64,000 bases of DNA from Agromyces sp. SYSU T00194. GTDB taxonomy: Bacteria; Actinomycetota; Actinomycetes; Actinomycetales; Microbacteriaceae. Below, in pieces: positions 15,542 through 23,784 of this stretch (positions are counted from its first letter, which is position 1; each line of letters opens with the position of its first letter). The notes beneath the pieces were generated by a model that had not been told where the DNA came from, searched no databases, and was given only the letters and a program-made list of their open reading frames with translations. The stretch spans positions 744,001-808,000 of the forward strand of contig NZ_JBEPJZ010000002.1 of assembly GCF_040496035.1 (NCBI RefSeq). Reading direction: 5' to 3'. A program made the translations under genes and the position numbers.

Positions 15542-17062
15542 TTGACGACATTCTCCGATCTCGGCATCGCCCAGGACATGGTCGACGCCCTCTCGGCGAA
15601 GGGCATCATCGAGCCCTTCCCCATCCAGGAACAGACCATCCCGCTCGCCCTCTCCGGCCAGGACATCATCGGCCAGGCGAAGACGGGCACGGGCAAGACC
15701 TTCGGCTTCGGCCTCCCCCTCATCCAGCGCCTCGGCGACGCGCCCGAGCCCGGCGTCAAGGCGCTCGTGGTCGTGCCGACCCGCGAGCTGTGCGTGCAGG
15801 TGACCGAGGACCTCGAGCTCGCGACCGCGAACCGCCCCACCAACATCGTGTCGATCTACGGCGGCAAGGCGTATGAGGGCCAGATCGACCAGCTGAAGGC
15901 CGGCGGCCAGATCGTGGTCGGCACCCCCGGGCGCCTCCTCGACCTCGCCTCGCAGCGCATCCTGTCGCTGAAGGACGTGCAGGAGATGGTGCTCGACGAG
16001 GCCGACAAGATGCTCGACCTCGGCTTCCTCGCCGACATCGAGAAGCTCTTCGCGCAGACGCCGGCGACGCGCCACACGATGCTGTTCTCGGCGACCATGC
16101 CGGGGCCGATCGTCGCGCTCGCGCGCCGCTTCATGACGCGCCCGATCCACATCCGCGCGACCGACCCCGACGAGGGGCTCACGCAGGCGAACATCAAGCA
16201 CCTCGTGTACCGGGCGCACTCGCTCGACAAGGACGAGGTCATCGCCCGCATCCTGCAGGCCGAGGGCCGCGGCAAGACCGTCATCTTCACGCGCACCAAG
16301 CGCGCGGCGGCGAAGCTGGTCGAGGAGCTCAACGACCGCGGCTTCAACGCGGCGGCCGTGCACGGCGACCTGAACCAGGACCAGCGCGAGCGCGCCATGG
16401 CCGCGTTCAAGGCCGGCAAGAAGGACGTGCTGATCGCGACCGACGTCGCGGCCCGCGGCATCGACGTGCTCGACGTGACGCACGTGATCAACCACACCAT
16501 CCCCGACGACGAGAAGACCTACCTGCACCGCGCCGGCCGCACCGGCCGCGCGGGCAAGACGGGCATCGCCGTCACGTTCGTCGACTGGGACGACCTGCAC
16601 AAGTGGGCGCTGATCAACCGCGCGCTCGAGTTCGGGCAGCCCGAGCCGACCGAGACCTACTCGTCGAGCCCGCACCTGTACACCGACCTCGACATCCCCG
16701 AGGGCACGAAGGGCCGCATCCGGGCCGCATCGGCACCGCCGTCGCGTTCGAGCACGGCCGGTCGAGCCGAGGGGGCGGATGCCGCGGGCGCCCGCTCGGG
16801 CCAGGGCAGCCGCTCGCGCAATCGGCGTCGCACCCGCAACGGGTCGTCGTCCGGCGGGCAGGACGGCCAGGGCGGATCGCAGGCGCAGTCGACCGCCCCG
16901 GCCGACGCAGAGGCGCCTGCGGAGCGGAGCGAGCCCGGCACGGGCACGCACGACGGCAGGGGCCACGAGCACCACGACGGCAAGGCTGCGCCGCGCCGCC
17001 GCCGTCGTCGCCGCGGACCGCGCCAGGGTGCGAACCAGGGCGGCCAGGCGCCCCAGCCGTGA
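15542..17062 (+). CDS. rhlE: DEAD-box RNA helicase RhlE
   Basis: 506 residues, starting at TTG 15542 (MTTFSDLGIAQ). All motifs are present: Q motif FPIQEQTIPLAL, AKTGTGKT, PTRELCVQV, GTPGRLLDL, DEAD in VLDEADKMLDLGF, SAT, VIFTRTKRAA, ATDVAARGIDV and HRAGRTGRAGKTG. The last ~125 residues are a low-complexity Arg/Gly/Ser/Gln tail ending in a run of eight arginines, typical for RNA binding. The role is ATP-dependent RNA remodelling in ribosome assembly or RNA decay. The weak TTG start and a leader of roughly 85 nt after a -10-like TACACT (15445-15450) leave room for control of translation. Confidence 0.93.
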   Translation: MTTFSDLGIAQDMVDALSAKGIIEPFPIQEQTIPLALSGQDIIGQAKTGTGKTFGFGLPLIQRLGDAPEPGVKALVVVPTRELCVQVTEDLELATANRPTNIVSIYGGKAYEGQIDQLKAGGQIVVGTPGRLLDLASQRILSLKDVQEMVLDEADKMLDLGFLADIEKLFAQTPATRHTMLFSATMPGPIVALARRFMTRPIHIRATDPDEGLTQANIKHLVYRAHSLDKDEVIARILQAEGRGKTVIFTRTKRAAAKLVEELNDRGFNAAAVHGDLNQDQRERAMAAFKAGKKDVLIATDVAARGIDVLDVTHVINHTIPDDEKTYLHRAGRTGRAGKTGIAVTFVDWDDLHKWALINRALEFGQPEPTETYSSSPHLYTDLDIPEGTKGRIRAASAPPSRSSTAGRAEGADAAGARSGQGSRSRNRRRTRNGSSSGGQDGQGGSQAQSTAPADAEAPAERSEPGTGTHDGRGHEHHDGKAAPRRRRRRRGPRQGANQGGQAPQP

Positions 17063-17068
17063 TCGCGT

Positions 17069-17094
17069 GACGCGGCCCCCCCCGGGGCCGCGTC
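17069..17094. terminator. GC-rich convergent terminator hairpin
   Basis: GACGCGGCCCC, a CCCC loop, then GGGGCCGCGTC: a perfect 11-bp stem right after the rhlE stop and facing the 3' end of the PHP gene. There is no T-run. It could serve both strands. Confidence 0.65.
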
Positions 17095-17136
17095 CGCCGC
17101 ACCGGACGAGTCGGCATCGCCGACCGGCCGCGCCGG

Positions 17137-18009
17137 TCAGCCCGGGAGCACGGGCTCCGTACCGGTGCCCTCGGCGATGATCCGCTCGACGACCTCGGGT
17201 GCGGTGGTGAGCTCCCCGAGCCGGTTGGGCTTGCCCGTGCCGTGGTAGTCGCTCGACCCGGTGACGGCGAGGCCGAACCGGTCGGCGAGCGCGCGCAGTG
17301 CGCGCTTGTTCGCCTCGTGGTTCTCGGGGTGGTCGATCTCGAGGCCGAACAGCCCGGCGTCGACGAGCTGGCGCAGCCGCTTCGGCGCGATGACCTCGCC
17401 GTCGCCGCGCGTGCCCGGGTGCGCGAGCACGGGCACCCCGCCCGCCGCGCGGATGAGCCGCACCCCCGTGAGCGGATCGGGCGCGTAGTGCGGTCGGGCG
17501 TATCCGGAGCGCCAGTGCAGGATGCCCGCGAAGGCGTCCGACCGCGTCGGCACGTGGCCGCGTGCGACGAGCGCGTCGGCGATGTGCGGGCGGCCGATCG
17601 TGGCGCCCTCGGTCGCCTGCGCGAGCACGTCGTCCCAGGTGAGTGCGTAGTCGTGCGCGATCGCCTCGACGATCGCCTCCGCCCGCGTGCGCCGGCCCTC
17701 GCGGATGCGCGCGGTCTCGGCGCGCAGCGCCTCGTGCTCGGGGTCGACGAGGTAGCCCAGCAGGTGCACGCTCGCGAACTGCTCGCGCGTCGACAGCTCC
17801 ATGCCCGGCAGCAGCGCGATGCCGTGCGCACGGGCCGCCTCGCGCGCCGCATCCCACCCCGCGGTGGAGTCGTGGTCGGTCAGCGCGATGCCGTCGAGGC
17901 CGACGAGCGCGGCCTCCGCGACGAGCTCCGCGGGCTCCTGCGTGCCGTCGGACACGCTCGAGTGCGTGTGCAGGTCGAAGCCGCCGGCGGGACGGTCCAG
18001 GCGGGGCAT
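17137..18009 (-). CDS. PHP-domain phosphoesterase (YciV/TrpH-like)
   Basis: 290 residues. Metal-ligand motifs of the PHP fold appear in order: DLHTHSSVSDGT, ALTDHDSTAGW, GMELST, LAHPG and GSSDYHG. This is the single-domain PHP family that includes 5'-3' RNA exonuclease RNase AM and 3',5'-nucleotide bisphosphate phosphatases. Which substrate applies here cannot be decided. I start at ATG 18009, not the in-frame GTG two codons earlier, because TAGCAT lies six bases before it. It is divergent from the EEP-family gene, with promoters close together. Confidence 0.85.
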   Translation of the reverse strand: MPRLDRPAGGFDLHTHSSVSDGTQEPAELVAEAALVGLDGIALTDHDSTAGWDAAREAARAHGIALLPGMELSTREQFASVHLLGYLVDPEHEALRAETARIREGRRTRAEAIVEAIAHDYALTWDDVLAQATEGATIGRPHIADALVARGHVPTRSDAFAGILHWRSGYARPHYAPDPLTGVRLIRAAGGVPVLAHPGTRGDGEVIAPKRLRQLVDAGLFGLEIDHPENHEANKRALRALADRFGLAVTGSSDYHGTGKPNRLGELTTAPEVVERIIAEGTGTEPVLPG

Positions 18010-18021
18010 CTTCACATGCTA
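18010..18021 (-). promoter_or_regulatory. Leaderless promoter of the PHP gene
   Basis: Minus-strand TAGCAT (18021-18016), six bases, then ATG 18009. This favours 18009 over the GTG at 18015. Confidence 0.5.
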
Positions 18022-18099
18022 TCCACGCCGGCGTGCGCCGCCGCGCCCGCTCTCGGCGTGCTCACGGCGACCCTGCACGGCGCTCCCGGCACCACCCCC

Positions 18100-18112
18100 T
18101 ACGCTGGGTCGG
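18100..18112 (+). promoter_or_regulatory. Leaderless promoter of the EEP-family gene
   Basis: TACGCT (18100-18105) followed by seven bases and GTG 18113. No ribosome site. Confidence 0.55.
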
Positions 18113-19126
18113 GTGTCCCGGCTGCTCCTCGTCCTCGCCGTGCTCGGCGCCGCCGCCGCAGCAGCGGTGTTCACGTGGCCGCAGGGGTTCGGCCTGCAGA
18201 CCGAGTGGATCGTCTCGCACGTCGTCGCGCTCCGCGGGCTCGCCGTCGTCGGCGCGCTGGCGTGCTGCGTCCTGCTCCTGCTGGTCAGTGCGACGCACCA
18301 GCTGCGTGCCCTCAGCGCGGGGCTGATCGTGGTGCTCGCCGCGTACGCCGTCGCGAACGCAGGGATCATCGCCATGCGCGGCACGTCGGGCACGCCGGTG
18401 GCGTCCGGCCCCGACACGATCACGGTGCTGTCCTGGAACACGCTCGGCGAGGTGCCCGACGCCGACACGATCGCGCAGCTCGCACTCGACACCGGCGCCG
18501 ACATCGTGTCGCTGCCGGAGACGACCGAGCCGCTCGGCGAGGAGGTCGCGATCGCGATGCGCGAGGGCGGCAACCCGATGTGGGTGAACACGATCGCGTT
18601 CGACGTCATCGCGAAGGCGCGCTCGACGACCCTGCTGATCTCCCCCGACCTCGGCGACTACGAGGTCGTCTCGGCGGTCGGCACCGGCCCGCCCGGCAAC
18701 ACGAACACGCTGCCGACGGTCGTCGCGAAGCCCGTCGACGGCGACGGCCCGACGATCGTCGCGGCCCACGCGGTCGCGCCGATCCGCTGGGAGATGCGCA
18801 ACTGGCGCAGCGACCTGGAGTGGCTCGCCACGCAGTGCGCGTCGGGCAGCGTGATCATGGCGGGCGACTTCAACGCCACGGTCGACCACTTCGCGGGGCA
18901 CGGCGTCGACGGCGGCGACCTCGGGCAGTGCCGCGACGCCGCCCTGCAGGCGGGCGCAGCGGGCGTCGGCACCTGGCCGACCGACCTGCCCGACCTGCTC
19001 GGCAGCCCGATCGACCACGTGCTCGCGACCTCGGACTGGAGCGTCGAGGGCTTCGAGGTGCTCGGCGAGCTCGACGACTCGGGCAGCGACCACCGGCCGA
19101 TCGTGGCGGAGCTCGCCCGGCGCTGA
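18113..19126 (+). CDS. Membrane-anchored endonuclease/exonuclease/phosphatase-family protein
   Basis: 337 residues. Three hydrophobic helices (about 3-18, 33-57 and 64-82) precede an extracytoplasmic EEP domain. Catalytic marks are LSWNTLG, SLPETTE, MAGDFNAT and the terminal SDHRPI, giving the Asn, Glu, Asp-Asn and Asp-His ligands of the DNase I fold. Such proteins are phosphodiesterases or nucleases acting outside the membrane; the substrate is unknown. The end lies 13 bases before aminopeptidase P, but that gene seems to have its own promoter in the gap. Confidence 0.85.
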   Translation: MSRLLLVLAVLGAAAAAAVFTWPQGFGLQTEWIVSHVVALRGLAVVGALACCVLLLLVSATHQLRALSAGLIVVLAAYAVANAGIIAMRGTSGTPVASGPDTITVLSWNTLGEVPDADTIAQLALDTGADIVSLPETTEPLGEEVAIAMREGGNPMWVNTIAFDVIAKARSTTLLISPDLGDYEVVSAVGTGPPGNTNTLPTVVAKPVDGDGPTIVAAHAVAPIRWEMRNWRSDLEWLATQCASGSVIMAGDFNATVDHFAGHGVDGGDLGQCRDAALQAGAAGVGTWPTDLPDLLGSPIDHVLATSDWSVEGFEVLGELDDSGSDHRPIVAELARR

Positions 19127-19139
19127 GAGAATGGACCCC
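19127..19139 (+). promoter_or_regulatory. Leaderless promoter of aminopeptidase P
   Basis: GAGAAT (19127-19132) lies seven bases before ATG 19140. The first ATG, at 19131, would overlap this box, so 19140 is the better start. Confidence 0.45.
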
Positions 19140-20705
19140 ATGTCCACGAACTCCACCGACACCAGCACCACCGACGCCGCCGAGCAGACCGAGGCGGGCC
19201 GCGACACCAACCGGTCGACGACGCCCGGCTCGGAGGGGTTCAAGGAGTACATCGGCTCGGGCTGGGCCGAACGCGCCGACGTCGCGCCGCCCGCACGCGA
19301 GTCCGCCGCGCCCGCGGCCCTGCGCCGAGCCGCGGTCTCGGCGCAGCACCCGGGCCAGCGCCTCATCATCCCGGCCGGCGACATGAAGCAGCGCTCGAAC
19401 GACACCGACTACCCGTTCCGCGCCCACTCCGCGTTCGCGCACCTCACCGGGTGGGGCGCCGACTCCGAGCCCGGTGCCGTGCTCGTGCTCGAGCCGGCGG
19501 CCGACGGCCACGACGCCACCGTGTACTTCCGCGAGCGCGCCGGCCGCGACTCGGAGGAGTTCTACGCGAACCCGGCGATCGGCGAGTTCTGGATCGGGCC
19601 GCGCCCGTCGCTCGGGCACGTCTCCGCCGACCTCGGCGTGGCGACGCGCGGGCTCGACGACTTCGACGCCGTGATCGCCGCCGTCGACACCGACACCGTC
19701 GTGGTCCGCGAGGCCGACGCCGCCATCACCGAGCGGGTGGACCACGCCCGCATCCGCTACGCCGCAGAGCGCGCCGTCTCGCACAACGCGTCCGACGCGC
19801 CGTTCAGCCTCGAGGTCGGCGAGGAGCACGAGCCGGATGCCGCGCTGGCGCGCACGTGCTCGGAGCTGCGACTCGTGAAGGACGACTACGAGATCGGGCA
19901 GATGCGCCTCGCGATCGCCGCCACGCGTCGCGGCTTCGACGACGTGCTCGCCTCGCTCCCCCGCGCGGCCTCCGAGCAGCGCGGCGAGCGGGTCATCGAG
20001 GGTGCGTTCCAGGCCCGCGCCCGCCTCGACGGCAACGACGTCGGCTACGGCTCGATCGCGGCGGCCGGCCCGCACGCCACGGTGCTGCACTGGACGCGCA
20101 ACGACGGACCCGTCGCCCCCGGCGACCTCGTGCTGCTCGACGCGGGCGTCGAGCTCGACAGCTACTACACCGCCGACATCACCCGCACCTTCCCGGTGAA
20201 CGGCACCTTCTCCGAGGTGCAGCGCCGGGTCTACGAGGCGGTGCGCGAGGCGGCCGACGCCGCGTTCGCCGTGGCGAGGCCCGGGGCGATCTTCCGCGAG
20301 GTGCACGCCGCCGCGATGCAGGTCATCGCGCGCCGCACCGCCGAGTGGGGCCTGCTGCCGGTGTCGGCCGAGGAGTCGCTGCAGCCCGAGAACCAGTTCC
20401 ACCGGCGCTACATGGTGCACGGCACGAGCCACCACCTCGGCATGGACGTGCACGACTGCGCCCAGGCGCGCCGCGAGCTCTACATGGACGGCGTGCTCGA
20501 GGAGGGCATGGTCTTCACGATCGAGCCGGGCCTGTACTTCCAGCCGGACGACCTCACCGTGCCCGCCGAGTACCGCGGCATCGGCGTGCGCATCGAGGAC
20601 GACGTGCTCGTCACCGCCTCCGGCGTCGAGAACCTGTCGGCGGCGTTCCCGCGCACGGCCGACGAGGTCGAGGCGTGGGTGCGCGAGGTCGTCGGCACCG
20701 ACTGA
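19140..20705 (+). CDS. pepP: Xaa-Pro aminopeptidase P (M24B)
   Basis: 521 residues from ATG 19140 (ATG 19131 is possible). The N-terminal creatinase-like domain is followed by the pita-bread catalytic domain. Metal ligands are visible as LLDAGVELDSYYTADITRTF (two Asp), HHLGMDVHD (His), TIEPGLYF (Glu) and GIGVRIEDD (Glu). It removes N-terminal residues that precede proline and uses two metal ions. It is longer than the E. coli enzyme because of a 45-residue polar N-terminal extension rich in Thr and Ser. It is cytosolic, with no signal peptide. Confidence 0.92.
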   Translation: MSTNSTDTSTTDAAEQTEAGRDTNRSTTPGSEGFKEYIGSGWAERADVAPPARESAAPAALRRAAVSAQHPGQRLIIPAGDMKQRSNDTDYPFRAHSAFAHLTGWGADSEPGAVLVLEPAADGHDATVYFRERAGRDSEEFYANPAIGEFWIGPRPSLGHVSADLGVATRGLDDFDAVIAAVDTDTVVVREADAAITERVDHARIRYAAERAVSHNASDAPFSLEVGEEHEPDAALARTCSELRLVKDDYEIGQMRLAIAATRRGFDDVLASLPRAASEQRGERVIEGAFQARARLDGNDVGYGSIAAAGPHATVLHWTRNDGPVAPGDLVLLDAGVELDSYYTADITRTFPVNGTFSEVQRRVYEAVREAADAAFAVARPGAIFREVHAAAMQVIARRTAEWGLLPVSAEESLQPENQFHRRYMVHGTSHHLGMDVHDCAQARRELYMDGVLEEGMVFTIEPGLYFQPDDLTVPAEYRGIGVRIEDDVLVTASGVENLSAAFPRTADEVEAWVREVVGTD

Positions 20706-20745
20706 GCGGATGCCCCAGGGCTGCGCCTGCGTACGCCCCGTGCGC

Positions 20746-21087
20746 CTACGCCCCCTGCGCCGTCGCGCGGCGCGCGCGCCACCAGGCGAGCACCGCGTCG
20801 ACCATGCGCTTCACCCAGGCGGCGATGCGCGCCGCCCACGCGAACTCGGTGCCGAGGATGGCGAACCCGAGGAAGAACACGAGCGTGCCCGGGCCGGGCA
20901 GCGGCATCAGGATGACCCCGGCGACGACGACGAGCGCGCCGATCGCGCCGATCGCGAACCGGTAGGCGAACCGGAGTCGCGGGTGCCGCTCGATCCAGGC
21001 GCGCGCGCGGCGCAGCACGCGACGGATGGGGCGCTCGGGGTCCTCCCCCGCCGCGATCTCGCGACGCAGCTCGAGCTCGGTGACCAT
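20746..21087 (-). CDS. Small membrane protein with PGPG motif (TIGR02611 type)
   Basis: 113 residues. A charged N-terminus is followed by two helices around the conserved MPLPGPGTLVFFLGFAIL stretch, then a basic tail with WVKRMVDAVLAWW. The PLPGPG-containing hairpin marks the TIGR02611 family of actinobacterial membrane proteins, whose function is unknown. TAGCAT lies seven bases before ATG 21087. It stands alone between aminopeptidase P (convergent) and the stress protein. Confidence 0.78.
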   Translation of the reverse strand: MVTELELRREIAAGEDPERPIRRVLRRARAWIERHPRLRFAYRFAIGAIGALVVVAGVILMPLPGPGTLVFFLGFAILGTEFAWAARIAAWVKRMVDAVLAWWRARRATAQGA

Positions 21088-21100
21088 GCCCCGGATGCTA
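21088..21100 (-). promoter_or_regulatory. Leaderless promoter of the PGPG membrane gene
   Basis: Minus-strand TAGCAT (21100-21095), seven bases, ATG 21087. Confidence 0.5.
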
Positions 21101-21171
21101 CGCAGCGGTGCTGTGAGCTGCCTGCGCGACGGCTCCGGATCGCCTGCGCGGCGCGGCGGACGCGGCGGACG

Positions 21172-21885
21172 TCACCGGTCGCGCGCGGCCGGCTCGTCCG
21201 GGGCGCCGGCGACATCGCCGGCCTCCGGCCCGGCAGGCTCGTCAGGCGCCGCTTCGGACGCCTCGGGCGTCTCGTCGGGCTCGGCGAGCTCGCCGTACGC
21301 GGGCCGCGGCCGCGGGGTCGCGGCGGCATCGCGGGCCGCGTCGGTCGCGTCGCCGAAGGTACGCGGCCGCGTGGGCTCCGGGGCCGGCGGCGGCGGGGAG
21401 GCATCCGTGCCCAGGATCTCGCGCGCTCGCGCGCCGAGGCCCGGGTCGACGATCAGGGCGTAGCGGCCCGCGGCGACCTGCATCACCGACGTGAAGTCGC
21501 GACGGCGGCGGTTGATGGAGTACGTCACGAGCCCGAACAGCATGCCGAAGCCGGCACCCAGCAGCAGTGCCGCGAAGAGCACGCCGAACGACTGGTCGCT
21601 CGGCGAGAAGATGAAGAAGAGCAGGCCGAGGAACATGCCGAACCAGAGGCCCGACAGCGCACCGGCCCCGGCGGCGCGGCCGTAGCTCATGCGACCCGTG
21701 ACGCGCTCGATGCTCATCAGGTCGGTGCCGACGATCGCGAGCTGCTTCACCGGGAAGTCCTCGTGCGCGAGCCGGTCGACGGCGGCCTGCGCCTCGGCGT
21801 AGGTCTCGAAGCTCGCCGCCTCGTCGCCCTTCGGCACCGTGGGGAACTTCGTGCCGCGGCCGCCCAGCATCCTCGGATTCGTCAC
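21172..21885 (-). CDS. General-stress-protein-like membrane protein (YflT/GSP17M type)
   Basis: 237 residues. The N-terminal 65 residues follow the heat-induced stress protein YflT pattern (ASFETYAEAQAAVDRLAHEDFPVKQLAIVG). Two membrane helices follow (about 75-95 and 102-122), with Gly-rich packing. The C-terminal 80 residues are Pro/Ala/Glu-rich and probably disordered. The family is linked with general stress, but its biochemical role is unknown. It starts at GTG 21885 with GACAAT six bases upstream, and is divergent from the MgtE-like operon. Confidence 0.8.
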   Translation of the reverse strand: MTNPRMLGGRGTKFPTVPKGDEAASFETYAEAQAAVDRLAHEDFPVKQLAIVGTDLMSIERVTGRMSYGRAAGAGALSGLWFGMFLGLLFFIFSPSDQSFGVLFAALLLGAGFGMLFGLVTYSINRRRRDFTSVMQVAAGRYALIVDPGLGARAREILGTDASPPPPAPEPTRPRTFGDATDAARDAAATPRPRPAYGELAEPDETPEASEAAPDEPAGPEAGDVAGAPDEPAARDR

Positions 21886-21897
21886 GCGCCCATTGTC
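21886..21897 (-). promoter_or_regulatory. Leaderless promoter of the stress-protein gene
   Basis: Minus-strand GACAAT (21897-21892), six bases, GTG 21885. Confidence 0.5.
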
Positions 21898-21926
21898 CCA
21901 TGCGACCCCGGGGCGCGGCCCGGGGG

Positions 21927-21938
21927 TACATTCGAGTG
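21927..21938 (+). promoter_or_regulatory. Leaderless promoter of the MgtE-like/mrp operon
   Basis: TACATT (21927-21932), six bases, GTG 21939. It lies about 30 bp from the opposing -10 box of the stress-protein gene. Confidence 0.5.
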
Positions 21939-23282
21939 GTGAGCGCCTCGAGAGTCTTCGTCGCCCGACTTGCCGGGTGCGCCGTGTTCGACCCCGCCGG
22001 CGATCGCGTGGGGAAGGTGCGCGACGTGCTCGTCGTCTACCGCAAGGACGATCCGCCGCGGGTGGTGGGGCTGATCGTGGAGATCCCGGGCAAGCGCCGG
22101 GTCTTCGTGTCGATCGGCCGCGTCACCAGCATCTCGAGCAACCAGATCATCACGACCGGCATCATCAACATGCGCCGGTTCGAGCAGCGCGGCGGCGAGG
22201 TGCGCCTGATCGCCGAGATGTTCGGCCGCCAGGTCGACTTCGACGACGGCTCCGGCGAGGCGACGATCGAGGACGTCGCCATCGAGGAGCACGCGCAGGG
22301 CGAGTGGGACGTCTCCCAGCTGCTCGTGCGCCGCCGCAAGACGAGCGCGTCGCCGTTCGCCCGCGGCGCGACCGCGTTCGTCGGCTGGGGCGAGGTGAGC
22401 GAGCGCTCCGGCGCCGGCCAGCAGCAGTCGGCCGAGCACCTGATCGCGGCGTACTCCGAGCTGAAGCCCGCCGACCTCGCGAACACCATGCTCGAGCTCC
22501 CCGCCGACCGCCGCCGCGAGGTCGCCGCCGAACTGCCCGACGGTCGCCTCGCCGACGCGCTCGAGGAGATGCCCGAGGCCGACCAGGTGGAGCTGCTCGC
22601 CACGCTCGGCGACGAGCGCGCCGCCGACGTGCTCGACCACATGCAGCCCGACGACGCCGCCGACCTGATCGCACAGCTGCCCCAGGAGCGCGGCGAGCAG
22701 CTGCTCGACCTGATGGAGCCCGAGGAGGCCGACGACGTGCGGTTCCTCCTCTCCTACGAGGCCGACACCGCGGGCGGGCTCATGACCACCGAGCCGATCA
22801 TCGTCTCGGCCGACGCGACGGTCGCCGAGGGGCTCGCGCTCATCCGCCGGCACGAGCTGCCGCCGGCGCTCGGCGCCGCGGTGTGCGTCACGATGCCGCC
22901 GCACGAGCCGCCCACGGGCCGATTCCTCGGCCTCGTGCACTTCCAGCGGATGCTGCGCTACCCTCCGAACGAGCGCCTCGGCGCCCTCATCGACCAGGGC
23001 CTCGAGCCCGTCAGCGCCGACACGTCGGCCGCCGAGGTCAGCCGCATCCTCGCCAGCTACGACCTCGTGTCGGTGCCCGTCGTCGACGAGCGCAACCGCC
23101 TGCTGGGGGTGGTCACGATCGACGACGTGCTCGACTACCTGCTGCCCGACGACTGGCGGTCGCATCCCGACGAGGACGACGACGTGCGCCAGCGCGCCGC
23201 AATCCGCCAGCAGATGCTGACCGGCAGCATCCCGATCCAGACCGGACGCCGCACGCGGAGGAGGACCGATGGCACGCGCTGA
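21939..23282 (+). CDS. Soluble MgtE N-domain/CBS protein with PRC-barrel (Rv1232c type)
   Basis: 447 residues. The N-terminal part (about 1-110) is PRC-barrel-like, with FDPAGDRVGKVRDVLV. The MgtE N-terminal helical superhelix follows, with repeated AELP/EEMPEADQ/AQLPQERG segments. A pair of CBS motifs ends the conserved region (MTTEPIIVSADATVAEG and SVPVVDERNRLLGVVTIDDVLDYL). The membrane channel domain of MgtE is absent, so this is not itself a magnesium transporter. A sensor or regulator of divalent ion status is my inference. Its 3' end overlaps the DUF1003 gene by 14 bp. The gene order MgtE-like, DUF1003, mrp is also found in mycobacteria. Confidence 0.85.
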   Translation: MSASRVFVARLAGCAVFDPAGDRVGKVRDVLVVYRKDDPPRVVGLIVEIPGKRRVFVSIGRVTSISSNQIITTGIINMRRFEQRGGEVRLIAEMFGRQVDFDDGSGEATIEDVAIEEHAQGEWDVSQLLVRRRKTSASPFARGATAFVGWGEVSERSGAGQQQSAEHLIAAYSELKPADLANTMLELPADRRREVAAELPDGRLADALEEMPEADQVELLATLGDERAADVLDHMQPDDAADLIAQLPQERGEQLLDLMEPEEADDVRFLLSYEADTAGGLMTTEPIIVSADATVAEGLALIRRHELPPALGAAVCVTMPPHEPPTGRFLGLVHFQRMLRYPPNERLGALIDQGLEPVSADTSAAEVSRILASYDLVSVPVVDERNRLLGVVTIDDVLDYLLPDDWRSHPDEDDDVRQRAAIRQQMLTGSIPIQTGRRTRRRTDGTR

Positions 23283-23784
23283 CCGCTCCGCCTCGCGCAC
23301 CGACGCCAACCGCGCCGCCACGCCCGCGCGCGACCGGCGCGACCGCGACCGCTTCGGCCGCTTCACCGAGTGGGTGGCCCGCGGCATGGGCACGCCCTGG
23401 TTCCTGCTCGGGCTCACGCTGTTCGTCCTGCTCTGGATGACGTGGAACACGATCGCCCCGGCGAGCCTGCAGTTCGACCGCGCCGACTACGGGTTCATCG
23501 CCCTGACGCTCGTGCTCTCGCTGCAGGCGTCGTACGCCGCGCCGCTCATCCTGCTCGCGCAGAACCGGCAGGACGACCGCGACCGGGTGCAGATCGAGCA
23601 GGACCGCCAGCGCGCCGAGCGCAACCTCGCCGACACCGAGTACCTCGCACGCGAGGTCGTCGCGCTGCGGCTGGCGATGAGCGACATGGCGTCGAAGGAC
23701 TTCATCCGATCGGAGCTGCGCGCGATGCTCGACGAGCTCGACGCGCGCGAGCGGGCCGGCGAGGACGAGCATGCCGGGAGCTGA
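23269..23784 (+). CDS. DUF1003 membrane protein
   Basis: 171 residues. A basic N-terminus precedes two membrane helices (about 45-64 and 75-97) with the family-typical FLLGLTLFVLLWMTWN and SLQASYAAPLILLAQNRQDDRDR. A coiled-coil-like charged tail follows. The ATG at 23269 lies inside the MgtE-like gene, and the end overlaps mrp by 14 bp, so the three are translated together. The function is unknown; the pairing with the MgtE-like protein suggests a membrane partner for it. Confidence 0.88.
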   Translation: MARADRSASRTDANRAATPARDRRDRDRFGRFTEWVARGMGTPWFLLGLTLFVLLWMTWNTIAPASLQFDRADYGFIALTLVLSLQASYAAPLILLAQNRQDDRDRVQIEQDRQRAERNLADTEYLAREVVALRLAMSDMASKDFIRSELRAMLDELDARERAGEDEHAGS